The notes under the pieces are model-generated. The model was not told where the DNA came from. It saw nothing but the letters and a program-made list of their open reading frames with translations, and did no database searches. This document shows, in pieces, positions 8,062-17,095 of a stretch of DNA of 64,000 nucleotides. The stretch comes from Dongia rigui. GTDB taxonomy: Bacteria; Pseudomonadota; Alphaproteobacteria; Dongiales; Dongiaceae. The translations under genes were made by a program, and so were the position numbers. The stretch is from contig NZ_JAXCLX010000001.1 in the NCBI RefSeq assembly GCF_034044635.1, forward strand, positions 2,108,001 to 2,172,000, read 5' to 3'. Every line of letters starts with the position of its first letter. Position 1 is the stretch's first letter.

Positions 8062-9399
8062 TCAGGTGAGGGCGGCAGTTTCGGCGCGGGCAATGCGCGG
8101 CTCGCCGAACAGATAGCCCTGGCCGAAATCGAGATGCATGTCGAGAAGCTCGAGCAGCATCGGTTCGGATTCGATGTGGTCGGCGATGAGGTCGATGGCA
8201 AAGGAATCCAGCATGCGCTTGAACTCCTGCGGATCGTCGCCCAATGCGCCAGCACGGGCGGCGGCGATCAGGCGCTCGGCCTCGACCTTCATGAAGCGGA
8301 AATGGTGGCTGGAAAGCTGCGACGGGTTGAGGTCGAAATGCGTCACCTGGTCCAGGCTGAAGCGATAGCCGAGCTGGGCCAGCCGCTCCAGGTCGCGCAG
8401 CAGGGCGTCATCGGCCGTCTCCATCGTGCGCTGCGAGAACTCAAAGACGATGGCCGGTGCAAGCTCGGCATTCTGCGCCATCATGTTGATGAACTCGCGG
8501 AAGAAGTCGCGATCGGCCAAGGTGTGGATGGAAATATTGATGAAGAAGCCGATGCCGGCATTGCCTTTGCGAATGCGGCGCAGGATCTGGATGCAGCGGA
8601 ACAGCTGCATGTTGTCGATCGCCGTCACCAGGCCGTGGCGCTCGGCGATGTCGATATACTGTTCCGGCGTCAGCACGCGGCCATCGCTGATGCGCACGCG
8701 CGAGAAGCATTCGAAGAAGCGGCGCTTCCTCTGCGGCAGGGTGACGATGGGCTGCAAGGCAAGCTCGACCCCGTTCTCACGCAACCCCTCGCGCAGCGCA
8801 TCAAGGATCTCGTCTGCGGCAAGGTCATAGGCAACCGGCGGCATCGGCAGGCTGCCGCCGGGGCCGCCACCGGTCGCGGGCGCCGAGATTATTTCAGGGG
8901 CGGGCTTCGGCGCGACCGGCCTCGGTGCCGCAGGTTTCTCGGCGATTTTCTCGGCGGCTGTTTCCGTGGCTGGGCTGGCCGCCGGCATCGCCTTGGATGC
9001 TGCCTTGGCGCCGGCGGTGCGGGCGCCATAAAGCTGCTCGATCAGCTTTTGCAGCACTTTCACTTCGTTGACGACGTTGCCCACGTCCTGGGCCGGGGCG
9101 CTGGCGATGTTGGCGAGTGTCGCGCGAAGCTGCAGCATGTCGTCTTCGAGCTTGCGCTGATCCTTCAACACATCGGCCAGCAGCCGGTTGAGTTCAGCCA
9201 GTGACTGGGCCTGCTGCTGAGAGCGGGCCTTGCCCAGCATCGCCTGTTGCAGCAACCCGCCCGCCATGACGATGAAGCAGCCGGCGATATAGGCCAGGAT
9301 GCGCGAGACACTGGGGACGAATGACGGCAGCCAGAAGGCTACCAGGACGGCGCCCAGGGAATACAGCAGGAAGACGAGGACATGGGCGCGCTGGGTCAT
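8062..9399 (-). CDS. Membrane-anchored protein with degenerate EAL domain
   Basis: A 445-residue protein: two membrane segments at residues 7-25 and 34-52, a coiled-coil-like stretch at 55-125, an Ala/Pro-rich linker at 128-185, then an EAL-like domain at 190-440. The EAL signature reads FECFSRVR (E230 kept, L lost), the DDFG motif reads LDQVTHFD, and the region of the catalytic glutamate is IADHIESE. Asn in INIS and Lys in RFMKVEAE remain. Loss of part of the metal site suggests that it does not hydrolyse cyclic di-GMP and may act as a receptor or scaffold. It precedes the HAD gene in a likely operon. Confidence 0.8.
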   Translation of the reverse strand: MTQRAHVLVFLLYSLGAVLVAFWLPSFVPSVSRILAYIAGCFIVMAGGLLQQAMLGKARSQQQAQSLAELNRLLADVLKDQRKLEDDMLQLRATLANIASAPAQDVGNVVNEVKVLQKLIEQLYGARTAGAKAASKAMPAASPATETAAEKIAEKPAAPRPVAPKPAPEIISAPATGGGPGGSLPMPPVAYDLAADEILDALREGLRENGVELALQPIVTLPQRKRRFFECFSRVRISDGRVLTPEQYIDIAERHGLVTAIDNMQLFRCIQILRRIRKGNAGIGFFINISIHTLADRDFFREFINMMAQNAELAPAIVFEFSQRTMETADDALLRDLERLAQLGYRFSLDQVTHFDLNPSQLSSHHFRFMKVEAERLIAAARAGALGDDPQEFKRMLDSFAIDLIADHIESEPMLLELLDMHLDFGQGYLFGEPRIARAETAALT

Positions 9400-9457
9400 G
9401 GTCTAGCCCTAGCAAATCCTTGGTTAAGAGCGTGTTAAGGCCGTAATGGGGCGCATC

Positions 9458-10516
9458 CTAGCGGTGATCGGCGCCGACCGCATCCCTCACATGGGTAAAA
9501 CCGTCGGCAGCGAGCAAGGCCGGCAGCTTCGCCACGATGCGCGCGGCAAGGCCCGGGCCTTCATAGACCAGGGCGGAATAGAGCTGCACCAGCGATGCGC
9601 CGGCGCGGATCTTGGCATAGGCATCGCGGGCATCGCTGATGCCGCCGACGCCGATGAGCGGCAGCCGGCCTTGCGTCAGCTTGAACATGCGCCCCAGAAG
9701 AACCGTCGATGGGCCAAGAAGCGGCGCCCCGGAAAGGCCGCCGGTTTCCCTGGCCGCCAGCGTCTCCTGCAGCGGTGGCCGCGCGATGGTGGTGTTGCTG
9801 ATGATGAGCCCGTCGAGTTTCTCAGCCAGCGCCACCTCGGCGATGTCGCGCTGATCGTCCTCGGTGAGGTCGGGGGCGATCTTCAGCAGCAGCGGCGGCC
9901 TGGCGGCCAGGCGATCGCGCGCTGCGCGCGTGCGCTGGATGAGTTCGGCCAGGGGTTCCTTGCCCTGGAGGGCGCGCAACCCCGGCGTATTGGGCGAGGA
10001 GACATTGATGACGAGATAATCGGCAAGGTCGCCAAGCCGCGCCACACCCAATTCATAATCGGCGGCGGCGTCGGCGGTCTCCTTGTTCTTGCCGAGATTG
10101 ACGCCGACGATGCCCCGGGCAGGGTCGCGTGCCGCCAATCGCGCGGCCACCGCATCCATGCCGTCATTGTTGAAGCCCATGCGGTTGATGACGGCGCGGT
10201 CCGCCGGAAGGCGGAACAAGCGAGGCTTCGGGTTGCCGGCCTGCGGGCGCGGTGTCACCGAGCCGATCTCGACAAAGCCGAAGCCGAGACCCAGCGCGCC
10301 GCGATAGCATTCGGCGTTCTTGTCGAAGCCGGCGGCAAGGCCCAGGGGGTTCGGGAACTCAAGCGACCAAAGGCGCTGCCCCAAGGCGGGATGCGCTTTC
10401 ACCACCGTCCCCGACATGGTGCCGAGCGCGCGCACCGCCAGGCGATGTGCCTTCTCGGCATCGAGGCGAAACAGGGCCGGACGTAACAACGGATAGATCA
10501 AGTCGGGGCTCATCAT
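9458..10516 (-). CDS. pyrD: Dihydroorotate dehydrogenase (quinone), class 2
   Basis: A 352-residue class 2 dihydroorotate dehydrogenase, oxidising dihydroorotate to orotate in pyrimidine synthesis with quinone as acceptor, at the inner face of the membrane. The N-terminal helix pair typical of class 2 is present (PLLRPALFRLDAEKAHRLAV), followed by the FMN barrel: GLAAGFDKNAE, MGFNNDG, the catalytic serine loop VINVSSPNTPGLR, and LIGVGGISDA near the end. The start is one of two adjacent ATG codons (10516 or 10513). An in-frame start 48 codons upstream would add a tail unlike the family. A stand-alone gene here. Confidence 0.93.
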   Translation of the reverse strand: MMSPDLIYPLLRPALFRLDAEKAHRLAVRALGTMSGTVVKAHPALGQRLWSLEFPNPLGLAAGFDKNAECYRGALGLGFGFVEIGSVTPRPQAGNPKPRLFRLPADRAVINRMGFNNDGMDAVAARLAARDPARGIVGVNLGKNKETADAAADYELGVARLGDLADYLVINVSSPNTPGLRALQGKEPLAELIQRTRAARDRLAARPPLLLKIAPDLTEDDQRDIAEVALAEKLDGLIISNTTIARPPLQETLAARETGGLSGAPLLGPSTVLLGRMFKLTQGRLPLIGVGGISDARDAYAKIRAGASLVQLYSALVYEGPGLAARIVAKLPALLAADGFTHVRDAVGADHR

Positions 10517-10966
10517 GCTGCTGCCCGACCTAGCCAATGCGGCGCCATTGGGCAAGGGGTTGGGGAGAGCCTTGCCGCCGTGGCGGCGAGGGGGAAGACC
10601 TGGTTCGAGGAATATTCCCTGCCGGACAGGAGATTTTTCACGTAATGCGGAAAGTTCCAAACTTCACTGAAAGTGGCGGAAACTAAACGAATTCTACTAT
10701 TAAAGAGGTGATTCACGGCTTTCTTTCTTACCCTAAAGTATAGGGTGCTCTAATCCTAATACTTTAAATCAGCTGTTCTTTCCGTGGGTTTCCTGGGTTA
10801 AAATGATGACGATCATGACTGATGGTGCGGCCTTCGGGGGGAGGAAGCACAGATGTCGGAAGATGATCCTGGACCTGACGGTCCGGCACCGAATTAGGAA
10901 AGGAACGCTTCGTCCTGGGGCTGCGGCAAGCGCGTCGTATTGGCTTGAACTTTAGGAGAAGCGATC
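10517..10966. other. 450-base intergenic region upstream of the S24-like regulator
   Basis: The region separates the divergent pyrD and the S24-like regulator and is AT-richer than its surroundings. It holds an inverted repeat ACCCTA-AAGTA-TAGGGT at 10730-10746, which could be an operator for the downstream repressor, and a 14-codon open reading frame with a strong ribosome-binding site (listed separately). No further gene is seen. Confidence 0.5.
10853..10897 (+). CDS. Putative 14-residue leader peptide
   Basis: An ATG at 10853 is preceded by GGGGGGAGGAAGCACAG, one of the strongest Shine-Dalgarno sequences in the window, and encodes MSEDDPGPDGPAPN before a TAG. It lies 69 bases upstream of the start of the S24-like regulator, on the same strand. 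It is acidic and proline-rich with no codon run suggestive of amino-acid attenuation. It may be a translated leader or the remnant of a longer gene; evidence is only the ribosome-binding site and position. Confidence 0.35.
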   Translation: MSEDDPGPDGPAPN

Positions 10967-11680
10967 GTGTCAGTTCCCATGTTGCAGCATGCCGACGTTT
11001 GGCGTGGTATTGATCGACTGGCCGCCAAACATGGGCTATCCGCCTCGGGTCTCGCGCGTCGCGCAGGCCTTGATCCCACCGCCTTCAATCCATCCAAGCG
11101 CATCACGCGCGAAGGCCGGCCACGTTGGCCCAGCACTGAATCGCTGTCGAAGATCCTCACCGTCACCGGCGAGCCCTTCGTCGATTTCGTGCTGCTGACA
11201 GGCGCCGCCAACGGCGAAGCCCACAGCAACGGCCATGGTGGTGCCGGCGGTTACGACCAGGCCATCAGCGGTGGCCGTGTCGTCGCCAAGGGTGCCAGCC
11301 GCACCATTCCCGTCATCACGCTTGACCGCCTGGCGGCTGGCGATTGCTTCGACCATGGCGGTGCGCCGATCGGCAGCGATTGGGGCCATCTGGAATTTGC
11401 CGGTGCCACGAAGGATTGCTTCGGTGTCGAGATTACCGGCGCCGATTTCGACCCGATCTACCGCGACGGCGACACGCTGGTGGCGACACGCGGGGTCGAA
11501 ATCCGCCGCGGTGACCGCATCATCATCGGCACCACCGCCGGCACCGTCCTGGTGCGCAAGGTGGTGCGCCATGACGCCGACGGCTATTACCTGGAAGCGA
11601 TCCGCCAGCCCGCCCAGCAGCAATTCGTGCCGCAGGACCAGGTTCGCTTCATCGCCCGCATCCAGTGGGTCACGCAGTAA
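10967..11680 (+). CDS. HTH regulator with peptidase S24-like domain lacking catalytic serine
   Basis: A 237-residue protein: an N-terminal helix-turn-helix (residues 10-75, HGLSASGLARRAGLDPTAF), a Gly/Ser/His-rich linker (80-105) and a LexA/CI-like S24 domain (115-237). In S24 peptidases the nucleophile lies in G-x-SM-x-P; here that stretch is ITGADFDPIYRDGD at 156-169, with Asp160 in place of Ser. Lys198 (VRKVV) of the dyad remains. Self-cleavage is therefore unlikely, and regulation would be by ligand or partner. The start is GTG with AGGAG 7-8 bases upstream. A terminator follows. Target genes are unknown. Confidence 0.83.
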   Translation: MSVPMLQHADVWRGIDRLAAKHGLSASGLARRAGLDPTAFNPSKRITREGRPRWPSTESLSKILTVTGEPFVDFVLLTGAANGEAHSNGHGGAGGYDQAISGGRVVAKGASRTIPVITLDRLAAGDCFDHGGAPIGSDWGHLEFAGATKDCFGVEITGADFDPIYRDGDTLVATRGVEIRRGDRIIIGTTAGTVLVRKVVRHDADGYYLEAIRQPAQQQFVPQDQVRFIARIQWVTQ

Positions 11681-11706
11681 GCTGTTGATCTAACAAACGT
11701 AATACC

Positions 11707-11738
11707 AAGCCCCCGGCCGGAAATTCCGCCGGGGGCTT
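11707..11738 (+). terminator. Rho-independent terminator after the S24-like regulator
   Basis: A perfect 10-bp stem AAGCCCCCGG / CCGGGGGCTT with a 12-base interior begins 26 bases after the regulator stop. The T-run after it is short (CTTTG), so termination may be partial. Confidence 0.6.
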
Positions 11739-11793
11739 GACTTTGTCCTGATTGTTCTCTAAATGTTCTATCTCGATCCGACGGAGAACTCTG

Positions 11794-12231
11794 ATGCCGC
11801 GTACAGCAAGATGGAATGAATTGCCCGAAGCCGATGCGGCGTCGGTTCAGGCCAGCTTCGACTTCCTGCCGGAAGAGATGCGCACCCGTAACCGATTCGG
11901 CAGTGGCGACCAGGCGGCATGGGCCCAGCGGCGGGCCCAGCTCAAGCTGGTCGACCGTCAGGTCATCACCACCGGTTCCCGCCTTGCCGCTGCAAGGCTG
12001 CGCGAGATTCTGCGTCCCGCCGAACCTTCTGCCCCTGAACAGTCGGCAGCTGAGGCAGCAACGGCGACAACGGAATCGCAGCGGCTGCAGCAGCAGCGCG
12101 CCGATTTGCGGGCACTGGGCGCCGCCTTGTTCTATTTCCGCGACGAACCCTCGGCCGTCACGGCGGATGAAGGTGACGCGCGCCAGCAGCGCCTGCATCC
12201 GCGGCCCCTGCCGGCACGCTATTTCGCCTGA
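11794..12231 (+). CDS. Uncharacterized 145-residue protein
   Basis: Starts MPRTARWNELPEAD with GGAGA 7 bases upstream of the ATG. The composition is Ala/Arg/Gln-rich. A predicted helical segment runs over WAQRRAQLKLVDRQ and RLAAARLREILRP, then a low-complexity Pro/Ala/Thr/Glu stretch at about residues 85-110, then RADLRALGAALFYFRDEP. No recognised domain, signal peptide or membrane segment. It stands alone between the regulator terminator and the aminotransferase gene. Codon use looks like that of the neighbours, so it is probably a real lineage-specific gene; no function can be proposed. Confidence 0.55.
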   Translation: MPRTARWNELPEADAASVQASFDFLPEEMRTRNRFGSGDQAAWAQRRAQLKLVDRQVITTGSRLAAARLREILRPAEPSAPEQSAAEAATATTESQRLQQQRADLRALGAALFYFRDEPSAVTADEGDARQQRLHPRPLPARYFA

Positions 12232-12433
12232 TCCGTGCCGGCGGCCGCAGCGGCGTGACGCAGCCTGTTGCATCTCGCACCTGCCACGAGGCTTGCACCC
12301 CATCCAAAAGCGTCCTAGCGTTTCACTCTGGTATACGCTGATCTTTATGACAGCTGGCCGCATGACCGCCTGTGCCGACGCAGTTCGCGTCTGAAGCCGG
12401 CGGGCAGATCGGCATTCACGAGTGAGGCCCGCC

Positions 12434-13288
12434 ATGGAACAGTGGCATTTTATTGACGGCAAATGGGTCACCGGCAATCCGCCGCTGATGCGCGCATTCG
12501 ATCATGCGACCTGGTTGATGGGCGGCATCTTCGATGGCGCGCGCGCATTTGATGGCGTGACGCCCGATCTTGACCTGCATTGCCGCCGTGCCGTGCGTTC
12601 CGCCAGCAATGTCGGCCTCCGCTCGCCTTTATCCGCCGGCGAGATCGAAGAGATCTGCCGTGACGGCATCGCGCGCTTTCCGCGTGGCAGCCATTTGTAC
12701 TTGCGTCCCTTCATGTGGTCCGAGGATGGCTGGATGGCGCCGGACCCGGCGTCGACGCGCATCTGCATTTCCGTCGTGCTGACGCCGCTCCCCGATCCCA
12801 CCAAGGGCGGCAGTGCCATGATCTCGAAATGGCGCCGCCCGTCGCCCGAAATGGCGCCGACCGATGCCAAGGCGGTCTGCCTCTACGCACAAGCCGGCCG
12901 TGCCTCCGGCGAAGCCCGCGCCAAGGGCTTCGACGAAGCGGTCATGCTCGACCCGCTCGGCAATATCGCCGAATTCGCCTCCGCCAATCTGTGGATCGTG
13001 AAGGACGGTGCCGCCATCACACCCGCCGCCAGCGGCTGTTTCTTGAACGGCATCACGCGCCAGCGCCTCATCCGCCTGTTCAATGCGGCGAAGATCCCCG
13101 TCTATGAAAAGACACTGACGCCCAAGGACATTCTCGAATGCGACGAGCTGTTCTCATCGGGGAATTTCGGCAAGGTCATGCCGATGACCCAGATCGAGGA
13201 CAGGAAGCTCGAGATCGGGCCGATCTGCCGCCGCGCCCGCGAGCTCTACATGGACTTCGCCCATGGCAGCCTGCGCTCGGCAGCGTAA
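12434..13288 (+). CDS. Class IV aminotransferase, branched-chain type
   Basis: A 284-residue PLP enzyme of fold type IV, close to branched-chain amino-acid aminotransferases. Visible landmarks are YLRPFMWSEDGWM, the region with the PLP lysine in TDAKAVCLYAQAGRASGEAR, and the conserved E-x-ASANLW segment (IAEFASANLWIVKDG) followed by FLNGITRQRLI. It transfers the amino group between glutamate and a branched-chain or related keto acid. The leuD and leuB genes are in the same window but 9 kb away. The ATG at 12434 is chosen over a GTG at 12422, because GTGAGG lies at ribosome-binding distance. D-amino-acid aminotransferase or aminodeoxychorismate lyase are less likely alternatives. Confidence 0.83.
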   Translation: MEQWHFIDGKWVTGNPPLMRAFDHATWLMGGIFDGARAFDGVTPDLDLHCRRAVRSASNVGLRSPLSAGEIEEICRDGIARFPRGSHLYLRPFMWSEDGWMAPDPASTRICISVVLTPLPDPTKGGSAMISKWRRPSPEMAPTDAKAVCLYAQAGRASGEARAKGFDEAVMLDPLGNIAEFASANLWIVKDGAAITPAASGCFLNGITRQRLIRLFNAAKIPVYEKTLTPKDILECDELFSSGNFGKVMPMTQIEDRKLEIGPICRRARELYMDFAHGSLRSAA

Positions 13289-13328
13289 GGCACAAAGATC
13301 AGCCCTGATCGATCAAAATTGAGTTCGC

Positions 13329-13697
13329 ATGTTTGATCACGTCGTCTTCGGCGTCCGCGATTTTGCCGCCAGCAAGGCCTTCTACCTTAACGCGCTCGCG
13401 CCGCTGGGGCTGAAAATCGTCCAGGAAAATGCGCTCGGCGTGGAAATGAGTGCCGACGGCAAATCGTCTCTATGCCTGTTCCAGACTGCCGAGAAGCCGG
13501 CCCATCTGCATTTGGCCTTCGTCGCCGAGACTCGTGACCAGGTGAATGACTTCCATCGCGCCGCACTGACGGCCGGCGGGACAGACAACGGTGCGCCGGG
13601 CCTTCGCCCTCTCTATCACGCTCATTATTATGCGGCCTTCGTCCTCGATCCGGACGGGCACAACATCGAGGTGGTGTGCCACCACCCCGATGCGTGA
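13329..13697 (+). CDS. VOC-family (glyoxalase/bleomycin-resistance-like) protein
   Basis: A 122-residue vicinal-oxygen-chelate fold protein: MFDHVVFGVRDFAASKAFYLNAL at the N-terminus and AAFVLDPDGHNIEVVCH at the C-terminus, with candidate metal ligands His4, His in HLHLAF and Glu in NIEVV. Such proteins are metal-dependent lyases, isomerases, dioxygenases or binding proteins. It lies 40 bases after the aminotransferase gene and may be cotranscribed. The substrate is not determinable. Confidence 0.8.
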   Translation: MFDHVVFGVRDFAASKAFYLNALAPLGLKIVQENALGVEMSADGKSSLCLFQTAEKPAHLHLAFVAETRDQVNDFHRAALTAGGTDNGAPGLRPLYHAHYYAAFVLDPDGHNIEVVCHHPDA

Positions 13698-13716
13698 TCT
13701 TCGCGTGACGGTCTGT

Positions 13717-14130
13717 TTACAGCGTGATGTGACGGGCGCGGGCGCCGCGTTCGATGGCGGCGGCGACCAGCTTGCCGATCTTCAGCTCATAGCGCAGCAA
13801 ATCGAGAAGGCGGGCTTCTTCCTGCGTCACGGTGCTGTCGGCGGCAGCGACATCGCAAGCCAGCGCATAAGCCGTCTCGCGCAGCTTTTCAGGCAGGGTG
13901 TCGACGATCTTCTTCAAGACCGCATCGAGCCCCTCCTTGCCGTTGAGGATATCGACGCAGGCGGCAGCAGTCTTGGCGATCTGCGCGCGGTCGAAATCGC
14001 GGAAGACGGGCAGATGGCCGATCATGTCGCCGATCGACGACATTTCCGCATCCGACATGTCGCGATCGGCCGCGGCCATCAGCACCATGGTGTAGATGAG
14101 GGCGGAATGATGGTTCTGCACGGCGGCCAT
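13717..14130 (-). CDS. TerB-family protein
   Basis: A 137-residue helical protein with the TerB/DjlA-type fold: LIYTMVLMAAADRDMSDAEMSSIGDMI in the first half and TAYALACDVAAADSTVTQEEARLLDLL in the second, the typical duplicated acidic metal-binding helical pattern (A-A-D-x-x-x-x-x-E). Despite the tellurite-resistance name, stand-alone TerB proteins usually act as membrane-associated stress or scaffold proteins. No other ter genes are nearby. It is convergent with the VOC gene. Confidence 0.78.
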   Translation of the reverse strand: MAAVQNHHSALIYTMVLMAAADRDMSDAEMSSIGDMIGHLPVFRDFDRAQIAKTAAACVDILNGKEGLDAVLKKIVDTLPEKLRETAYALACDVAAADSTVTQEEARLLDLLRYELKIGKLVAAAIERGARARHITL

Positions 14131-14204
14131 TGCTTGGGAATCCCTGTTAACAGATGAAAAAGGTTACCTGACGAAAAATCGCCCGAACAATAGCGGCGGG
14201 GGCG

Positions 14205-17030
14205 TTATGGCTCAACCCCAGACCTTGGCCCGGAAATCGCTGCTCGAACAGTCGCTTTATTAACGTTTTCAGCCAAAAACGCGGCCGTTTGCTCGATGAC
14301 GGCCTTGAGGCCGATGCGTTCCACGGCGACATCGGGGGGAAAGGCGGTGAGAAGGCGCGACGGCATCGCCTTATCCAGGAGGACGAAAACGCCATGGTCG
14401 TCGGCGCGGCGGATGAGGCGGCCGAAGGCCTGCTTCAGCTTCAACCGCGTCAACTGGTCCTCGTAAGCCGTGCCGCCGAAAGCCGATTTACGCGCGCGGT
14501 GGAGGAGATCCGGGCGCGGCCAGGGGACGCGGTCGAAGACGATGAGGCGCAGCGCATTTCCCGGCACATCGACACCGTCGCGCACCGCATCGGTCCCCAG
14601 CAGGCAGGCATCGACATCGCCGCGGAAGATATCGATGAGGGTGGCGTTGTCCATGGCGTCGACATGCTGGGCAAGGAGATTGAGCCCGTGCTCCTCCAGT
14701 GCCGGGGCAATGCGCCGATGTACTTCGCGCAAGCGCTGGATGGCGGTGAAGAGGCCGAGCGCGCCACCGCCAGCCGCCAGGAACAGCGTGCGATAGGCGG
14801 CAGCCACCTGAGAAAGATCTTCCTTGTCGAGATCGGTGACGATGAAAACGCGGGTCTGCCTGGCGTAATCGAAGGGCGAGGGCACGCGCAGGCGATAAGC
14901 TGGGAGGGGCATGTGCTTGGTGCCCGCCCGCGCTTCCGCGCCCATCCAGGCGAGATCCGATCCCGTGCCGTCGGTGAGCGTGGCGGATGTGACGACAACG
15001 CCATGCGCGGGCTTCATCACCGCATCGGCAAAAGGCTGCGTGGGGTCGAGGAAATGGCGATACATGCCGACATCGATTTCGCGCCCGTCATTGCGCTCCA
15101 GCCCGAACCAGTCGACGAAGACCGGTGCCGCGTCGGGATCCGGCAGCTGTTGATGGCTGAGCGCCTTCAGCATCGCGCGCCAGGCGCCCACTTCCATATC
15201 GCCGCGCCGCTGCAGCCCGCGCGCCATGGCATCAATGCGCTGGCGTTCGGCGCTCTCCAGATTCTCGGATTCGTCGTCGAGACGCCGCATCAGCTTGGCA
15301 GCCAGGGCCAGCATCGGCTCCATCAGCGCCCCCAATGCACGGTCAAGGCTGACGCTGGCCAAGGCGACATCGGGTTCCAGCGGCGCGCAGGCGCATTCCA
15401 GCGAATAGCCGCTGCGCGGCGCGCTGGAACGCGCCAATACTTGATGGCGCACGGCGTAGAGAAATTTCTCCGCCGCACCCGCCGCCTGGTTCTCGGCCAG
15501 GCGTTGCTGCCAGCCCTCGCTCACCAGACCGCGCGCCGCCTGCAGCACGGCATCCACCAGCGCCGGCATCTCGGCATCGTCCAGAATGAGATCGTCGAGG
15601 CGGCGCTTCAAACCGCGCGCGCGGCTCGACCTGCCGCCCTCGGCACCCAGCAGCCAGCGCCGCAGATCGGCCATTTCCTGGCCCGTCAGATGCGCGGCAA
15701 AGGCGCTGTCGGTGGCGCTGAAAAGATGATGACCCTCGTCAAACACATAGCGCGTCGGCAAACGCTGCTCGTCATTGCTGCTGCCGATCGCGGCCTGGAT
15801 CATCACCAGCGCATGATTGGCGATGACGATCTCCGCCTTCTTCGCGCGCCTTGCCGAGCGTTCGATGAAGCAGCGGGTGTAATGCGGACAGGCGGCATAG
15901 ATGCATTCGCCGCGCCGATCGGCCAAGGCAAAGGTGCGGCCCTGGCCGATGAGGTCGGGGAGCCAGCCTGGAAAATCACCGCCCACCATGTCGCCATCGC
16001 GCGTCACCATGGCCCAGCGCGCGACCAGGCCGAAGCCCACGGCATCGACCGGGCGGCTCGTGAGTTGCCCGCCCATTTCAGCGAGATTGAGCAGGCACAG
16101 GTAATTCTCGCGCCCCTTGCGGATGACGACCTTCTGCGCCTTCTGCGCTGGATTGGGATAGAGCCGGTCAAGCTCCTGATCGATCTGGTGCTGCAGATGC
16201 CGGGTGTAGGTGCTGATCCAGACCGGTCCCTGGTTACGCTGCGCCCAGAGGCTCGCCGGCGCGATATAGCCCAACGTCTTGCCCACCCCCGTGCCCGCCT
16301 CGGCCAGCACGACATTGGGCGCATCCTCCTCGGGGCGCGGGCAGAAGGCGGGGGTGAGGCCGGCGGCGAAATCCGCCTGCGCCGCGCGCTGCTCGGCCCC
16401 TTCGCCGATCAACTCAGCGAGGCGCCGCCGCGTCTCATCCGCCTGGATGGGGAGATGGTCCGGTTCCGGTGGCGGGGCGCCATCGCTCCATTCGGGGAGA
16501 TCGTCCCAGATGCCGATCCCGGGTGCCGCCGCCCCTTCGGCCTGAAAGTCGAGGGCCCGCAGCACGAATGGACCCCAGGCCCAGCCGGCGCGCGCCATCG
16601 CCCAGGCCAAACCCGTCGTTCGCCGCCGTTGCCGCGACTGCGCCATCAGTTCGGTGAGCAGCAGCCGCGCGCATTCATGCAGCAGTTTGGCTTCCGCCAC
16701 CGGGTCATGGTGCGGCGGCACGACCAGGCCCAGCGTTTCGGCAAGACCCTTGGGTGTCGGCAGCACAAAGCTCGCTGGCCGCACGAAGGCATAGAGTTCC
16801 AAGAGATCGAAGGCGAAGAAGCGCTCGACCCGCAGGCGGCGCGCGGTCGATGGCGCATGCACCAGCAGGGGCGCCTTGGCGCGGGCCGACAGGCCGGCCG
16901 TGCCGTGGCTGACCCGCTGTGCTGGTGCATCGCGATGATCCAGCCAGACCGCCTCGCCGTGATAGGCGACAAGGGCGGGCAATTCGGCAAGCTTGACGCT
17001 GCGCTGCGCTGGTGTACCGGTTTCGTTCAT
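14205..17030 (-). CDS. DinG/XPD-like superfamily 2 DNA helicase
   Basis: A 941-residue helicase. After a roughly 240-residue N-terminal extension it shows Walker A AEAGTGVGKTLGY, four Cys in the Fe-S domain (one in RENYLCLLN, then RGECIYAACPHYTRCF), the Walker B box as VFDEGHH (DEAH type), and C-terminal motifs including GLFTAIQRL, LLGTDAVRDGVDVPG and LKQAFGRLIRRADD. This is the XPD/DinG organisation of 5'-to-3' helicases used in repair and unwinding of R-loops or forks. The N-terminal extension, with ALVAYHGEAVWLDHRD, is not part of the helicase core. ATG at 17030 is used; a GTG lies directly upstream. Confidence 0.88.
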   Translation of the reverse strand: MNETGTPAQRSVKLAELPALVAYHGEAVWLDHRDAPAQRVSHGTAGLSARAKAPLLVHAPSTARRLRVERFFAFDLLELYAFVRPASFVLPTPKGLAETLGLVVPPHHDPVAEAKLLHECARLLLTELMAQSRQRRRTTGLAWAMARAGWAWGPFVLRALDFQAEGAAAPGIGIWDDLPEWSDGAPPPEPDHLPIQADETRRRLAELIGEGAEQRAAQADFAAGLTPAFCPRPEEDAPNVVLAEAGTGVGKTLGYIAPASLWAQRNQGPVWISTYTRHLQHQIDQELDRLYPNPAQKAQKVVIRKGRENYLCLLNLAEMGGQLTSRPVDAVGFGLVARWAMVTRDGDMVGGDFPGWLPDLIGQGRTFALADRRGECIYAACPHYTRCFIERSARRAKKAEIVIANHALVMIQAAIGSSNDEQRLPTRYVFDEGHHLFSATDSAFAAHLTGQEMADLRRWLLGAEGGRSSRARGLKRRLDDLILDDAEMPALVDAVLQAARGLVSEGWQQRLAENQAAGAAEKFLYAVRHQVLARSSAPRSGYSLECACAPLEPDVALASVSLDRALGALMEPMLALAAKLMRRLDDESENLESAERQRIDAMARGLQRRGDMEVGAWRAMLKALSHQQLPDPDAAPVFVDWFGLERNDGREIDVGMYRHFLDPTQPFADAVMKPAHGVVVTSATLTDGTGSDLAWMGAEARAGTKHMPLPAYRLRVPSPFDYARQTRVFIVTDLDKEDLSQVAAAYRTLFLAAGGGALGLFTAIQRLREVHRRIAPALEEHGLNLLAQHVDAMDNATLIDIFRGDVDACLLGTDAVRDGVDVPGNALRLIVFDRVPWPRPDLLHRARKSAFGGTAYEDQLTRLKLKQAFGRLIRRADDHGVFVLLDKAMPSRLLTAFPPDVAVERIGLKAVIEQTAAFLAENVNKATVRAAISGPRSGVEP

Positions 17031-17095
17031 CACGCTGCTTTATGGACCAGCAGCAGGTGGCGATCAACTAGGGATGGTCGGGGCTGAACGAGGCC

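Noticed and set aside
14289-17087. A 932-residue open frame on the + strand opposite the DinG-like helicase
   Set aside because: The helicase has intact Walker and Fe-S motifs; the opposite frame has only GC-rich shadow composition.
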